Counted from the stretch's first letter, positions 44,985 through 57,081 are shown. The stretch: DNA of 64,000 nt from Helichrysum umbraculigerum (GCA_949592205.1 CATIUR010000005.1:113039777-113103776); one strand, 5' to 3'. Notes: generated by a model from the sequence alone, not told the origin. Translations and numbers: made by a program.

Positions 44985-45038
44985 TGTAACACACCCAAAA
45001 CATCGCTTCCGCAAACTGTTAATTTTGGGGGTGTTACA
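44985..45038 (-). repeat. E6 54-bp terminal remnant in place of the 5' LTR, inverted
   Basis: Plus strand TGTAACAC, then ACCCAAAACATCGC...GGGGGTGTTACA: this is the reverse complement of the LTR end at 38600-38651, not the expected direct copy. It forms a terminal inverted repeat with 38600 and is followed immediately by TSD GATCT. Confidence 0.88.
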
Positions 45039-45160
45039 GATCTGATTTCCCAAATTCGTGATGCTCAACAAGCAGCCTTTACTCCAGAACGTATGAAAGA
45101 TGAATCCCTCAAGGGGATGGATAAACAACTGGAATTTAAAGACAATGGAGTATTGTATTT
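45039..45160 (+). pseudogene. E5 pol fragment between E6 and E7
   Basis: 122 bp continuing E5 pol after the duplicated GATCT: ISQIRDAQQAAFTPERM and KGMDKQLEFKDNGVLYF, the linker between RNase H and integrase. It aligns with the matching linker in E1 and E7 (IHTAQIEALKSEHIKNEAL). E7 interrupts at 45160 with TSD TATTT (45156-45160 and 55707-55711). Confidence 0.9.
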
Positions 45161-47653
45161 TGTAACACCCCCAAATTTAATGTTTTGCGGAAGCTTGATT
45201 TAGGTGTTACTAATCAATAACAAAGCACAAAGATAAATAGCAAACGACTCTATATGCGTCGTTTTAACAAAATATATTGATAATTGAGATGTTTACAACA
45301 TTTAAAGCTTTACATAGCTCGAGTTAAATATAATGGGATTTCAGTACATAAGTACTTATACAAAATATACTAATGCAAAAAAAATCTCAATCGTCTGTAT
45401 GCTGACTCGAGCTAAATCCTGAAGCAAAAACATCCTACTGCTGGGTACCTGCGATATATGCTAAAAGGTCAGCTATAAAGCTGGTGAGCTCACAGGTTTA
45501 AATCAAGTAATATCGTATGAACCGCAAGATTTAAATAATGAATTGCATCCAGCAATTAAATAATGAATTGCATCCAGCAATTAAATAATGAATTGCATCC
45601 AGCAATTAAATAGTGAATTGCATCCAGCAATTTAATGATAATCATCGTGTATACAGCCATGAGCACATAGTTGAGCTTAACTCGAGGGCCGGGTCCCCTA
45701 TAGAGAATTCCGGGCGAGGTGCCTCCACGAATGCCTAATCCACATTCGTCTTCCCAAATATTAGTACGTCCGTTTACCCGGTTAGTGCTTGCTAACCCGA
45801 ACGAGGAGGGTCAATCCTATATGGTACCATATACTAATATTCACGCTACAACGTATTAACAACTATGCTGACGGAGGACTTCAAATGATTAGTTTCGAAA
45901 AACTCATGTAGTATATGAAAAGTTGGTACTTGCGTTCACATGTTAAAAGTTTGAGCAGTATATCACACCCCTGAGTAAAACAGTAAAAGAGGGGCTATGA
46001 GACTCACCTGAGTCTGAATGCGTTTAAACAAACGTAAGTTGATTAGCCGAAATGAAGTCCAAAGACTTGTAACCTGAGGGTGTCCACGACACGCGATGGT
46101 TATAAATATGATTGGGTATCTCAAAAGATCACCCCGGTAGTTGTTCGTCCAACTATAATGTCCAAATATCCACTATTTGGTTGATAGATTTAAGTATTTG
46201 AAAAGTGTACGACCCGTTGGTGACGAGTTTGAATTAATAAACTTCAAGTATTATTATCAAGTTATTGATGTTTTGCACTTACAAAAGTGTCCCAAAGTGT
46301 TTTATAAGTCGTATCCTATAAGGAATCGGAGTTGTAAAAGTTCGACACTTAGTGAAATTTTAGTTAGAAAACCTACTGTTTTATGCGACACTATATGCGT
46401 CACTCATGGGTTTAGGCGACACTTAGGAAGTGTCGCATGAAATGACTGATTCTGAATAATAGCGTCACTTGTGCAAGTGACGCATAGAGTGCGACACTTA
46501 AGGAAGTGTCGGTTGTAAGTGTCGGTATAAAGGTCATGAGTCACTAAGGTGAGTGACGGGTGAAATCAAGTTTGATGATAGGCGTCACTTAGGCAAGTGA
46601 CGCTATAAGTGTCGGTCATTAGTGACGGGTATTGAAAATGCGTCACTTAGGTAGTGACGGAAAAAGAGGGTTTTATGCGGCACTTAGGCAAGTGACGCAA
46701 AATTTGGACTTTTAGCGACACTCAATGCGTCACTTAAGTGACGCACGAAGTGACGCTATACTGCATACTTCGTTGCGACACTTAAAGCTGTTGACGGGTT
46801 TTTGAGCCAAAAACGAGTTTTCCGGCCATAGTTTGGTCCGGTTCTTTTACCCAACCCATATATGGACATTTTAAGTTGTTACAAACTACTAGAAAGTGAA
46901 AACACTTAAAAACGAGAGATTTCGGGATTTGTCGGAAACTTACAAAGTGTCGGATGAGAAATCCGAAAAGATAGGATGATAGATCGTGTCGCGGTGGTCG
47001 TGAATCTCTAAAAATCTTGAAGATCCGAAGTCGTTTGATATGTTTATTTTGCGATTTAGTGCGTTTTTGGGAGATGGTGGTGGTTGGTGGATTTGAGAGA
47101 AAAGAGAGAAGAAAGAGATAGAGAGAGAAAGTGAAATGAAAGAAAAAGTGGGAGTTGGGGGTTTAACCTCCAACTTTCAGTCCCCGTTCTCCGTGCGGTG
47201 TTCGTTTGCTCCGTCGTTTAAACGTTAAATAATTATTTTAAATATTAAATGGTACATTTTAAAATACAGATTATTACGCGATATTTTATTTAGATATTTT
47301 CCTAATCCCTTATATTTGAATTATAAATGTAAGTACCTTATTCAGTTTGCGCGTTTTAACATTTTAAATTGTGAAACTTTCTGACTATACGATACATATG
47401 AATACGAAATATTATTATAATAATATTTTTGACATAACACGTTATTTAATAAAATTTGTCACCAACGTCCATATTAAATAGAATCGAAATACATCCGATT
47501 TAAATTGCGTACGATTTAATCAAATCGCATATTCGTATATATATTAAACAATATATATAATTCGATACATTAATTAGCCTAACAAGGAACTAATTACATG
47601 TATTAACATATGATTAGGCACTAATTACTAGTCCTAATTTGGCGGGTGTTACA
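45161..47653 (-). repeat. E7 3' LTR (2,493 bp)
   Basis: Plus strand TGTAACACCCCC...GGCGGGTGTTACA, preceded by TSD TATTT. Same landmarks as the E1 LTR in reverse: GA-rich stretch (47090-47150), reversed CTTT/GTAAGT (about 46938-46947), hairpin array, GGTTAG-6nt-CTAACC hairpin (about 45779-45797), and four 25-bp repeats (45535-45632). Confidence 0.96.
46385..46790 (-). repeat. E7 3' LTR hairpin array, GCGACACTT / GCGTCACTT stems
   Basis: About ten hairpins, e.g. CGACACTT with AAGTGTCG and GCGTCACTT with AAGTGACGC. As in E6, the two versions of the stem are internally matched. Some units are unpaired half-sites. E1, the same family, has ACGTCGC stems here instead. Confidence 0.87.
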
Positions 47654-47687
47654 TTCTCCCCCTGTTAGAAGAATTTCGTCCCGAAAT

Positions 47688-50600
47688 TTAGCTCGAAGTC
47701 CTGTTTGATGTAGAATCAGTGAAAAGTTGAGGATATTTGAGTCGCATTTGGTCTTCCCGTTCCCAGGTGAATTTCGGACCACGCCGCGAATTCCATCTGA
47801 CCTTGACGATGGGAATACGACTTTGTTTCAGTTGTTTGACCTCACGGTCCATAATTTCAGCGGGTTCCTCAACGAAATGAAGTTTATCGTCAACACGAAT
47901 TTCATCTAGTGGAATAATAAGTGTCTCATCAGACAGACACTTCTTCAAGTTTGAGATATGAAAAGTAGGGTGCACGCTGCTGAGTTCGGATGGCAGCTGC
48001 AATCGATAAGCTACGGGGCCAATCCGTTCAAGGATCTCAAAAGGCCCGATGTATCTGGGATTCAACTTCCCGCGTTTGCCAAAACGGATGACGCCTTTCC
48101 AAGGCGATACTTTTAAGAGAACTCGATCCCCAACTTGGAACTCGAGTGGTTTGCGTCTCACGTCAGCATAACTTTTCTGACGATCACGTGCGGCTTTGAG
48201 TCTGTTTTGGATTTCCACAATTTTCTCAGTGGTGGCGTGTATGAGTTCAGGACCAGTGAGTTGACTATCTCCCACTTCAGTCCAACAGATCGGTGATCGG
48301 CACTTACGACCGTACAGTGCTTCAAAAGGTGCAGCCTTAATGCTGGCGTGATAACTGTTATTGTACGAGAATTCGCACAACGGTAGATGTTTTTCCCAGT
48401 TTGTACCGAAATCAACTACGCAGGCGCGTAGCATATCTTCCAGGGTTTGGATGGTTCGTTCACTTTGGCCGTCGGTTTGAGGATGGTATGCGGTACTCAT
48501 ATCAAGACGAGTACCCAAAGCTTTTTGAAGTGATTGCCAAAAACGAGAAGTGAAACGGGCATCTCTGTCAGAGATGATCGAGATTGGAACACCGTGATTA
48601 GAAACGATTTCCTTGATGTATATCTGTGTAAGGCGTTCCATTTTATCGCTTTCCTTGATTGCCAGGAAATGAGCAGATTTGGTGAGGCGGTCAACGATCA
48701 CCCAAATGGTATCGCAACCGTTCGACGACTTGGGTAGTTTGGTTATGAAATCCATGGCAATTTGATCCCTTTTCCATTCAGGGATTTCAGGTTGTTGGAG
48801 TAAACCAGGAGGTTTCTGATGTTCGGTTTTGAGCTTCGAGCAAGTAAGACACTTGCTGACATAAGTGGCGATTTCGGCTTTCATGTTCGGCCACCAGTAA
48901 AATTCCTTGATGCCGTGGTACATCTTATCGGATCCCGGATGAATAGAATATTTAGACTTGTGAGCCTCGTCCATCACCAAGTCTCGGAGGTTCCCAAAAC
49001 TAGGCAACCAGATTCGGTTTGAGAAGCACCTAATCCCGTTAGGTCTGATTTCGAATTGTTTGTCAATGCCCCGCAAGGCTTCATTTTTGATGTTTTCAGG
49101 TTTCAGGGCTTCGATCTGAGCGGTATGAATCTGAATGGTAAGATTGTTGTGAATGGTCATACTGAGGGCTCGGACTCGAAGTGGTTTTGGTCGTTCCTTT
49201 CGACTGAGGGCATCGGCTACAACATTAGCCTTCCCTGGATGGTACTTGATCTCGCAATCGTAATCGGTAAGCAACTCGACCCATCGACGTTGCCTCATAT
49301 TGAGATCCTTCTGATCGAATATATGTTGGAGACTTTTATGATCGGTAAAAATGGTGCACTTAGTGCCGTAGAGATAATGTCTCCAGATTTTGAGAGCAAA
49401 AACGACAGCTCCAAGTTCGAGATCGTGAGTGGTGTAGTTCTTTTCGTGAATTTTCAGCTGTCGTGAGGCATAAGCAATGACCTTGTCTCGTTGCATCAGC
49501 ACACAACCGAGACCTTGGTGAGAAGCATCGCAGTATACCACGAAGTCATCGGTGCCTTCGGGTAAGGATAGAATCGGAGCACTGCAAAGCTTTTGTTTCA
49601 AAAGTTGGAACGCTGACTCTTGTTTATCGGTCCAATCGAACCTTTTGTCCTTCTGAGTCAGTACCGTGAGTGGTTGAGCTATTTTAGAGAAATTTTCGAT
49701 AAATCGCCGATAGTACCCAGCAAGACCCAAGAATTGTCGTACTTCAGTTGCAGAGGTGGGTGCTTGCCAGTCTTTGATAGCATCGATCTTTGATGGGTCC
49801 ACGTGAATTCCCTGACTGTCGATCACGTGACCAAGGAATTGAACGGTTTGAATCCAGAACTCACACTTAGAAAATTTTGCATAAAGCTCCTCGTGTCTAA
49901 GTAGTTCAAGGATGGTTTTGAGATGTTGCGCGTGTTCTTGCTCGTTGCGTGAGTAAATGAGTATGTCATCAATAAAGACAATGACAAACTTATCAAGGTA
50001 AGGTTTGCACACCCGGTTCATGAGATCCATGAATACAGCCGGTGCGTTGGTTAGACCAAAGGGCATCACTTGGAATTCGTAGTGCCCGTAACGAGTTCTG
50101 AAAGCAGTTTTCGGAATATCGGCGTCGCGAACTCGTAATTGATGATAACCTGATCGCAGATCGATTTTTGAGTAGAAACTTGAACCCTGAAGTTGGTCGA
50201 ATAGATCATCAATGCGAGGAAGTGGGTATCGGTTTTTGACGGTCAATTTGTTCAATTCTCGGTAGTCGATGCACATTCGGAAAGAACCGTCCTTCTTTTT
50301 GACAAATAGGACCGGAGCTCCCCAAGGTGAAGAACTCGGTCTAATGAATCCTCGATCCAGAAGTTCCTGTAACTGAGAGGACAACTCCTGAAGTTCGGAT
50401 GGGGCTAAACGGTACGGTGCGCGGGCCACCGATGCGGCACCCGGCACAAGATCAATCGAGAACTCAACCTGTCTAGGCGGAGGTAGACCAGGTAATTCTT
50501 CCGGAAAGACTTCGGGAAAGTCTCTAACAATTGGCGCATCCTCAAGTCGCTTCTCATCCGACTTCTTCTCCATGATGTGTGCGAGTATGGCAGGGTAACC

Positions 50601-52139
50601 CTTTCTCAGAAATTTTCGGGTTTTTAAGCAGGAGATTATATTGAGTCCAGTCCCACCGGTCTCCCCCTGTATGATCAAGGTTCCACCAACGGCGAGTGGG
50701 ATACGGACGATTTTATCGTGACAAACGATTTCAGCTCGATGTTTGGACAACCAGTCCATTCCAATGATGACGTCGAAACTTCCGATTTCAATGGGTATAA
50801 GGTCGATCGAAAAGGTTTCGTCAGCTAGGTTTAAAGTGCAATTAGGTATCACACTGGTGGTTTCTACAAGTTTTCCATTGGCTAGCTCTACAGTGTACTT
50901 AACATCTAAGGCAACAGGAGTGATGTCAAGTAATGGGCAAAAGTCATCGGAGATAAAGCTTCTATCAGCACCAGTATCAAATAGAACAGAAGCATTTAAG
51001 TTGTTGAGGAGGAACATACCCGAGACCACATTAGGGTCTTGACGGGCGTCCCTAGATTTGATGACGAAAGCTCTGCTGCGAGTGTTGTTGTTGTTGTTGC
51101 TGTTGTTGCGGTTGTTGTTGTTGTTCTTCAGCTTTGGGCACGAGTCCCTGAAATGCCCGGGTTTCCCACACTCAAAGCATACTTTGGGTGGTCTGGGGTT
51201 GTTGTTGGAATTGTTGTTGGAGGGAGAGCGGCAGTCTTTGGTGAGGTGGCCGTACCTCTTGCAGTTGTTGCAAAAGGGACCACAGGAACCCTCATGGTGA
51301 CGGCTGCACTTGGGACAATATGGTTTGCTCCCAGTGTAACCCCGGATGATGTCAGTGGTGGTGTTGTAGGCTTTGATGGTGTTAGGTTTCTTGTTTTGTT
51401 GGTTGGTGGAGTTGTTGTGGTGGTCAGACCACTTGCGTTTGTTGTTTTGGGAGGATGAAGTGGGTGGTTCAGAATCTTGGCTCATAGACATCAGGTCTTG
51501 GGCCAATGAGATTGCACCGTCAATGGTGGTTGGTTTGGAAGAGATGACGTGTCCCCGAACAAAATCAGGGAGACCAAGGGCGTACTTCCTGATTTTATCA
51601 GGTTCAGTGCTTACCATAGCTGGGCGGAGGGCAGCTAGTTGTTGAAACCTGGTGGTATAACCATCGATGTCACCACCCTGAACCTTCAAATTCCAAAACT
51701 CCTCATCTAGCTTTTGGAGTTTGGCGATCGAGCAGTATTTGGCAGTGAGTTTGGCTTTCAAATCCTCCCAAGTGATTTGGTAGGCAATGTCAGCACCCAC
51801 TGATTAGGTATATGAATTCCACCAAGAGTGGGCATCATCTTCAAGAGAGCAGGTGGCGAAGTTTACTTTGTCGTTCTCCGCGCATTTGCTGACACGGAAA
51901 ACAGTTTCCATTTTCTCGAACCATCTAATCAGTCCGATGGCTCCTTCAGAACCCTTGAAACTCGAGGGTTTGCAGCTTTGGAAGTCCTTGTAAGAACAAG
52001 GTTTGGTGGCAGAGGTTCCAGCGGTATCGCTGTTTCTGGTGGAGTTTGGTGGGGTATTCCGAGCTAAGGCTTCAGTAACAGCCTGGGTTATGAGTGAGGT
52101 AATCTGTGCATCGGTGTAAGGTCTGGTCTTTGGCGGCAT
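47688..52139 (-). pseudogene. E7 Gag-Pol: gag, protease, RT, RNase H, integrase, chromodomain-like tail (one stop)
   Basis: ATG at 52139 (MPPKTRPYTDAQIT). The first 111 codons of gag end at a single in-frame stop (51801-51803), after which the same frame stays open for 1,370 codons to 47688. In the long part: zinc motifs at about 160-222 (YCPKCSRHHEGSC, CNNCKRYGHLTKDC, CFECGKPGHFRDSC), protease LFDTGADRSF near 262-275, RT VFIDD near 608-612, RNase H YCDAS near 756-760. The integrase HHCC zinc site is near 954-987, its D, D, E near 1017, 1078 and 1114, and the chromodomain-like tail near 1313-1360. All catalytic motifs are present. Total about 1,480 codons, normal for the lineage. The stop should block most full-length product, unless read through or specific to this copy. 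Confidence 0.95.
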
Positions 52140-52399
52140 GATTCTTCAATAAAAGAAATGAAGATACATGAGATTTTGCAAGAAAGTTGTATTTATCTCA
52201 GATGTGCGTGTATAAAAGTAGTAATACATAACATCAACAGGAATAATGGCAATTAATATGAGTCGAAAACAGCAAGGAATATTTAATAGATAGTACGAGT
52301 TCAAAGGTTACATCCTACAGATGTATTACAAAAGATGTCGGGAATTGTTACATCCGACTGAATTATAGAGTAGATTACAAGGCAAAGACTACACTAGTC

Positions 52400-52885
52400 T
52401 TAACGTAGATTAATTTGTTCCATCATCGTGACAAGACGGTCCACAGTGTTTGCAAGCCTGCTAGATTGTCGGGCGTTGTCTTCTGCTAGTGCAAGTCGTT
52501 GTGTTAGTCCACGCGCATATTCTTCTGCTTCATGTGAGCGTTGCTCACATTCTTCCATCCTTTGTTGTAGAAGGGCATTTTCCACCCTTATTTCTATTAT
52601 TTGGTTGCGAAGGACATCCATGTTGTTGTTTGTGGTTTCAAGGTCGTCGGAGACTTGTTCGATGCATTCAAGGGATGTAAGTCTCCAGTTTTCGTTTGTT
52701 TCCTGCAACACGACATCCATGGTGCGAAGTCGCTGCTCGTGTTGATTCACCCTGGCGGCTAAGGCCGGTAAGGTGGAATGAGTGGGATACGGGCCAGCTC
52801 GAGGCAACCTGGAGTTCCTCCTTGCTACCCTTGGGTTCTGCGACCCGGATTGAGAACGAGATGAATTTGATGGAATGTTTGCCAT
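52400..52885 (-). CDS. E7 leader ORF: 161-aa coiled-coil protein of unknown function
   Basis: ATG at 52885, about 260 bp upstream of the gag ATG. The Ser/Arg-rich N-terminus (NSSRSQSGSQNPRVARRNSR) is followed by a long predicted coiled coil from about residue 40 to the end, with heptad-like Leu/Val/Ile spacing (LAARVNQHEQRLRTMDVVL, LRNQIIEIRVENALLQQRM, LTQRLALAEDNARQSSRL). No Cys motif and no membrane segment. It is open in a young element, which supports a real gene. A role in particle assembly or RNA handling is only inference. E6 carries a coiled coil in its second ORF; E5 has an unrelated leader ORF. Confidence 0.6.
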   Translation of the reverse strand: MANIPSNSSRSQSGSQNPRVARRNSRLPRAGPYPTHSTLPALAARVNQHEQRLRTMDVVLQETNENWRLTSLECIEQVSDDLETTNNNMDVLRNQIIEIRVENALLQQRMEECEQRSHEAEEYARGLTQRLALAEDNARQSSRLANTVDRLVTMMEQINLR

Positions 52886-53213
52886 TTCTGAGACAAAGCG
52901 TTAGTAAGATTGAGGCCTATATTCATATAGCTCCTATATAATATAGCCTATTGAGTGTCTAGCATAAACATGTTTAAGTCTCGGTTCTCTCGAGGTCAGA
53001 GTCTTCTATTGTACCCTGTTCAGCCATAACTACTTTCAGGTCTTACATCATCTTTGCTTAATTGTACATAGTTGATCAGGCTATGTTAAATTAAACTCGT
53101 ATGCTGTAATCACTGAACCAGTCATACTTAATAAGGAATACGGCCTAATGGTCATAGTCTAGGCTCACTAAATGCAACCTAGTTCACTATAACCTTAGGC
53201 TCTGATACCAATC
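52886..53213 (-). promoter_or_regulatory. E7 primer binding site and conserved leader
   Basis: Primer site TGGTATCAGAGCC at 53198-53210 (minus), three bases from the LTR. Adjacent ~240 bp (52955-53197) are shared with E6. Nothing else is coding. Conservation between an autonomous and a non-autonomous element at this spot fits an RNA packaging or dimer site (inference). Confidence 0.75.
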
Positions 53214-55706
53214 TGTAACACCCCCAAATTTAATGTTTTGCGGAAGCTTGATTTGGGTGTTACTAATCAATAACAAAGCACAAAGATAAATAGCAAACGA
53301 CTCTATATGCGTCGTTTTAACAAAATATATTGATAATTGAGATGTTTACAACATTTAAAGCTTTACATAGCTCGAGTTAAATATAATGGGATTTCAGTAC
53401 ATAAGTACTTATACAAAATATACTAATGCAAAAAAAATCTCAATCGTCTGTATGCTGACTCGAGCTAAATCCTGAAGCAAAAACATCCTACTGCTGGGTA
53501 CCTGCGATATATGCTAAAAGGTCAGCTATAAAGCTGGTGAGCTCACAGGTTTAAATCAAGTAATATCGTATGAACCGCAAGATTTAAATAATGAATTGCA
53601 TCCAGCAATTAAATAATGAATTGCATCCAGCAATTAAATAATGAATTGCATCCAGCAATTAAATAGTGAATTGCATCCAGCAATTTAATGATAATCATCG
53701 TGTATACAGCCATGAGCACATAGTTGAGCTTAACTCGAGGGCCGGGTCCCCTATAGAGAATTCCGGGCGAGGTGCCTCCACGAATGCCTAATCCACATTC
53801 GTCTTCCCAAATATTAGTACGTCCGTTTACCCGGTTAGTGCTTGCTAACCCGAACGAGGAGGGTCAATCCTATATGGTACCATATACTAATATTCACGCT
53901 ACAACGTATTAACAACTATGCTGACGGAGGACTTCAAATGATTAGTTTCGAAAAACTCATGTAGTATATGAAAAGTTGGTACTTGCGTTCACATGTTAAA
54001 AGTTTGAGCAGTATATCACACCCCTGAGTAAAACAGTAAAAGAGGGGCTATGAGACTCACCTGAGTCTGAATGCGTTTAAACAAACGTAAGTTGATTAGC
54101 CGAAATGAAGTCCAAAGACTTGTAACCTGAGGGTGTCCACGACACGCGATGGTTATAAATATGATTGGGTATCTCAAAAGATCACCCCGGTAGTTGTTCG
54201 TCCAACTATAATGTCCAAATATCCACTATTTGGTTGATAGATTTAAGTATTTGAAAAGTGTACGACCCGTTGGTGACGAGTTTGAATTAATAAACTTCAA
54301 GTATTATTATCAAGTTATTGATGTTTTGCACTTACAAAAGTGTCCCAAAGTGTTTTATAAGTCGTATCCTATAAGGAATCGGAGTTGTAAAAGTTCGACA
54401 CTTAGTGAAATTTTAGTTAGAAAACCTACTGTTTTATGCGACACTATATGCGTCACTCATGGGTTTAGGCGACACTTAGGAAGTGTCGCATGAAATGACT
54501 GATTCTGAATAATAGCGTCACTTGTGCAAGTGACGCATAGAGTGCGACACTTAAGGAAGTGTCGGTTGTAAGTGTCGGTATAAAGGTCATGAGTCACTAA
54601 GGTGAGTGACGGGTGAAATCAAGTTTGATGATAGGCGTCACTTAGGCAAGTGACGCTATAAGTGTCGGTCATTAGTGACGGGTATTGAAAATGCGTCACT
54701 TAGGTAGTGACGGAAAAAGAGGGTTTTATGCGGCACTTAGGCAAGTGACGCAAAATTTGGACTTTTAGCGACACTCAATGCGTCACTTAAGTGACGCACG
54801 AAGTGACGCTATACTGCATACTTCGTTGCGACACTTAAAGCTGTTGACGGGTTTTTGAGCCAAAAACGAGTTTTCCGGCCATAGTTTGGTCCGGTTCTTT
54901 TACCCAACCCATATATGGACATTTTAAGTTGTTACAAACTACTAGAAAGTGAAAACACTTAAAAACGAGAGATTTCGGGATTTGTCGGAAACTTACAAAG
55001 TGTCGGATGAGAAATCCGAAAAGATAGGATGATAGATCGTGTCGCGGTGGTCGTGAATCTCTAAAAATCTTGAAGATCCGAAGTCGTTTGATATGTTTAT
55101 TTTGCGATTTAGTGCGTTTTTGGGAGATGGTGGTGGTTGGTGGATTTGAGAGAAAAGAGAGAAGAAAGAGATAGAGAGAGAAAGTGAAATGAAAGAAAAA
55201 GTGGGAGTTGGGGGTTTAACCTCCAACTTTCAGTCCCCGTTCTCCGTGCGGTGTTCGTTTGCTCCGTCGTTTAAACGTTAAATAATTATTTTAAATATTA
55301 TATGGTACATTTTAAAATACAGATTATTACGCGATATTTTATTTAGATATTTTACTAATCCCTTATATTTGAATTATAAATGTAAGTACCTTATTCAGTT
55401 TGCGCGTTTTAACATTTTAAATTGTGAAACTTTCTGACTATACGATACATATGAATACGAAATATTATTATAATAATATTTTTGACATAACACGTTATTT
55501 AATAAAATTTGTCACCAACGTCCATATTAAATAGAATCGAAATACATCCGATTTAAATTGCGTACGATTTAATCAAATCGCATATTCGTATATATATTCA
55601 ACAATATATATAATTCGATACATTAATTAGCCTAACAAGGAACTAATTACATGTATTAACATATGATTAGGCACTAATTACTAGTCCTAATTTGGCGGGT
55701 GTTACA
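53214..55706 (-). repeat. E7 5' LTR (2,493 bp)
   Basis: Offset of 8,053 bp from the 3' LTR with no indels seen. Reversed donor-like ACTTAC at 54991-54996, reversed acceptor-like CTGCGATATAT at 53502. The right end GGCGGGTGTTACA is followed by TSD TATTT. Confidence 0.96.
54438..54843 (-). repeat. E7 5' LTR hairpin array
   Basis: Same array as 46385-46790, apparently unchanged between the two LTRs. Confidence 0.87.
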
Positions 55707-57047
55707 TATTTCATGAACCGAATTTGGATTCCTTGTGTTGATGAGCTACGTAGTCTGATATTGGACGAAGCTCATAAGTCCAATTACTCGATACATCCTG
55801 GTGCAGATAAGATGTACCACTATCTGAAAGGATTTTACTGGTGGCCTGGCATGAAAAGAGACATTGCCACCTATGTTAGTAGATGTCTGACTTGTGCAAA
55901 AGTTAAGAGTGAGTACCAAAAGCCGTTCGGGCTTTTGCAACAACCTGAGTTGCCCAAATGGAAATGGGAACACATCACGATGGATTTCATCACGAAGCTA
56001 CCGAAAACATCATCTGGGATGGACTCCATATGGGTGATTGTCGACCGACTGACAAAATCATCTCACTTTCTAGCCATCAAAGAGACAGATAAGATGGAAA
56101 AGCTGGCTAGAATTTACATAAAAGAAGTTGTTTCTAGACATGGAGTTCCATTATCTATCATCTCTGATAGAGATGCATGTTTCACCTCTCGCTTCTGGCA
56201 AACACTGCAACAAGCTTTAGGCACTAGACTCGACATGAGTACCGCCTACCATCCACAAACCGATGGTCAAAGCGAGCGAACGATACAAACGCTTGAGGAT
56301 TTGCTACGAGCCTGTGTGATTGATTTCAGAGGAAACTGGGATGTTCATCTCCCTTTAGCCGAATTCTCGTACAACAATAGTTATCATACGAGCATACAAA
56401 TGGCACCTTTCGAGGCGTTATACGGATGCAAGTGCCGATCCCCACTATGTTGGGCAGAGATGGAAGACAGACAGTTATCAGGTCCTGAGATAGTCCAAGA
56501 GACAACGGACAAGATATCTCAAGTGCTTAATCGATTAAAAATGGCACGAGACCGACAAAAGAGTTATGCAGACAATAGACGGAAACCTTTGGAATTTCAA
56601 GTAGGTGACAGAGTCCTACTCAAGGTGTCTCCTTGGAAAGGAGTTGTTCGATTTGGAAAACGCGGTAAACTGAACCCACGTTACATTGGACCTTTTGAGA
56701 TCCTAGCAAGGATTGGTCCTGTAGCTTATAAGCTTAAACTGCCGCAAGAACTTAGTAACATTCACGACACGTTTCACGTGAGTAACCTTAAGAAGTGTCT
56801 ATCTGACGAAGCGTTAATCATACCTCCCGACGAAATCTACATCGACGCAAAACTCAACTTCGTGGAGGAACCGCTTGAAGTAATGGACACGAAAACGCAG
56901 AAACTCCGAAACAGTCGGATCAAACTTGTCAAAATTCGATGGAACTCGAAAAGAGGCCCAGAGTTCACCTGGGAACGCGAGGATGAAATGCGCAAGAAGT
57001 ACCCCCACCTATTTGAACCCGTGACCACGACTCACGACACAAATTAA
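55707..57047 (+). pseudogene. E5 integrase and chromodomain-like C-terminus
   Basis: It resumes after the duplicated TATTT with FMNRIWIPCVDELRSL. The zinc domain has SIHPGADKMYH and CLTCAK. The core has TMDFITKLPKTSSG (Asp), SIISDRDACFTSRFW (Asp) and TDGQSERTIQTLEDLL (Glu). The C-terminal domain includes FQVGDRVLLKVSPWKGV, and the chromodomain-like tail VKIRWNSKRGPEFTWERED is near the end; TAA at 57045-57047. This piece has no stop; in the whole element the damage is in gag, RT/RNase H and the insertions. Integrase inserts cDNA, and the tail in related elements binds histone marks of heterochromatin. Confidence 0.93.
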
Positions 57048-57069
57048 ATCTCGGGACGAGATTTCCCTA

Positions 57070-57081
57070 ACGGGGGGAGAA
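57070..57081 (+). promoter_or_regulatory. E5 polypurine tract
   Basis: ACGGGGGGAGAA adjoining the 3' LTR start; plus-strand primer in this family. Confidence 0.87.

Larger units (their letters stand above)
38600..45038 (-). mobile_element. E6: non-autonomous Tekay-like element, one full LTR, gag plus a second ORF, no pol
   Basis: TSD GATCT on both sides. On the minus strand: a 54-bp terminal remnant (45038-44985), primer site (44969-44981), leader, gag ORF (44087-42996), second zinc-knuckle ORF (42700-42086), polypurine tract (AACAAGGGGAGAA), and a full 3' LTR (41926-38600). There is no protease, RT or integrase, so it would need enzymes in trans; E7 shares its leader and gag style. The missing 5' LTR combined with an intact TSD is abnormal. 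Confidence 0.88.
45161..55706 (-). mobile_element. E7: nearly intact, young Tekay/Del-type Ty3/gypsy element (10.5 kb)
   Basis: Two LTRs of exactly 2,493 bp, TSD TATTT, primer site TGGTATCAGAGCC (minus, 53198-53210), polypurine tract (reversed, 47654-47666), leader ORF, and a gag-pol frame interrupted by one stop. I found four LTR-LTR mismatches by eye (45202/53255, 47248/55301, 47301/55354, 47546/55599), about 0.16%. It is inserted in E5 integrase and is the youngest layer. Confidence 0.96.

Noticed and set aside
38600..45038. E6 as a TIR DNA transposon because of its terminal inverted repeats
   Set aside because: It has a tRNA primer site, polypurine tract, full LTR, gag with zinc knuckles and a 5-bp TSD; the inverted end is an LTR tip.
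46940..47173. 77-codon minus-strand ORF, identical at 54993-55226
   Set aside because: It lies in the CT-rich part of the E7 LTR and is present twice only because the LTRs are duplicates; low-complexity Ser/Phe/Pro composition.
51039..51458. Val/Leu-rich plus-strand ORFs opposite E7 gag
   Set aside because: Antisense shadows of the Asn/Gln-rich linker of gag.
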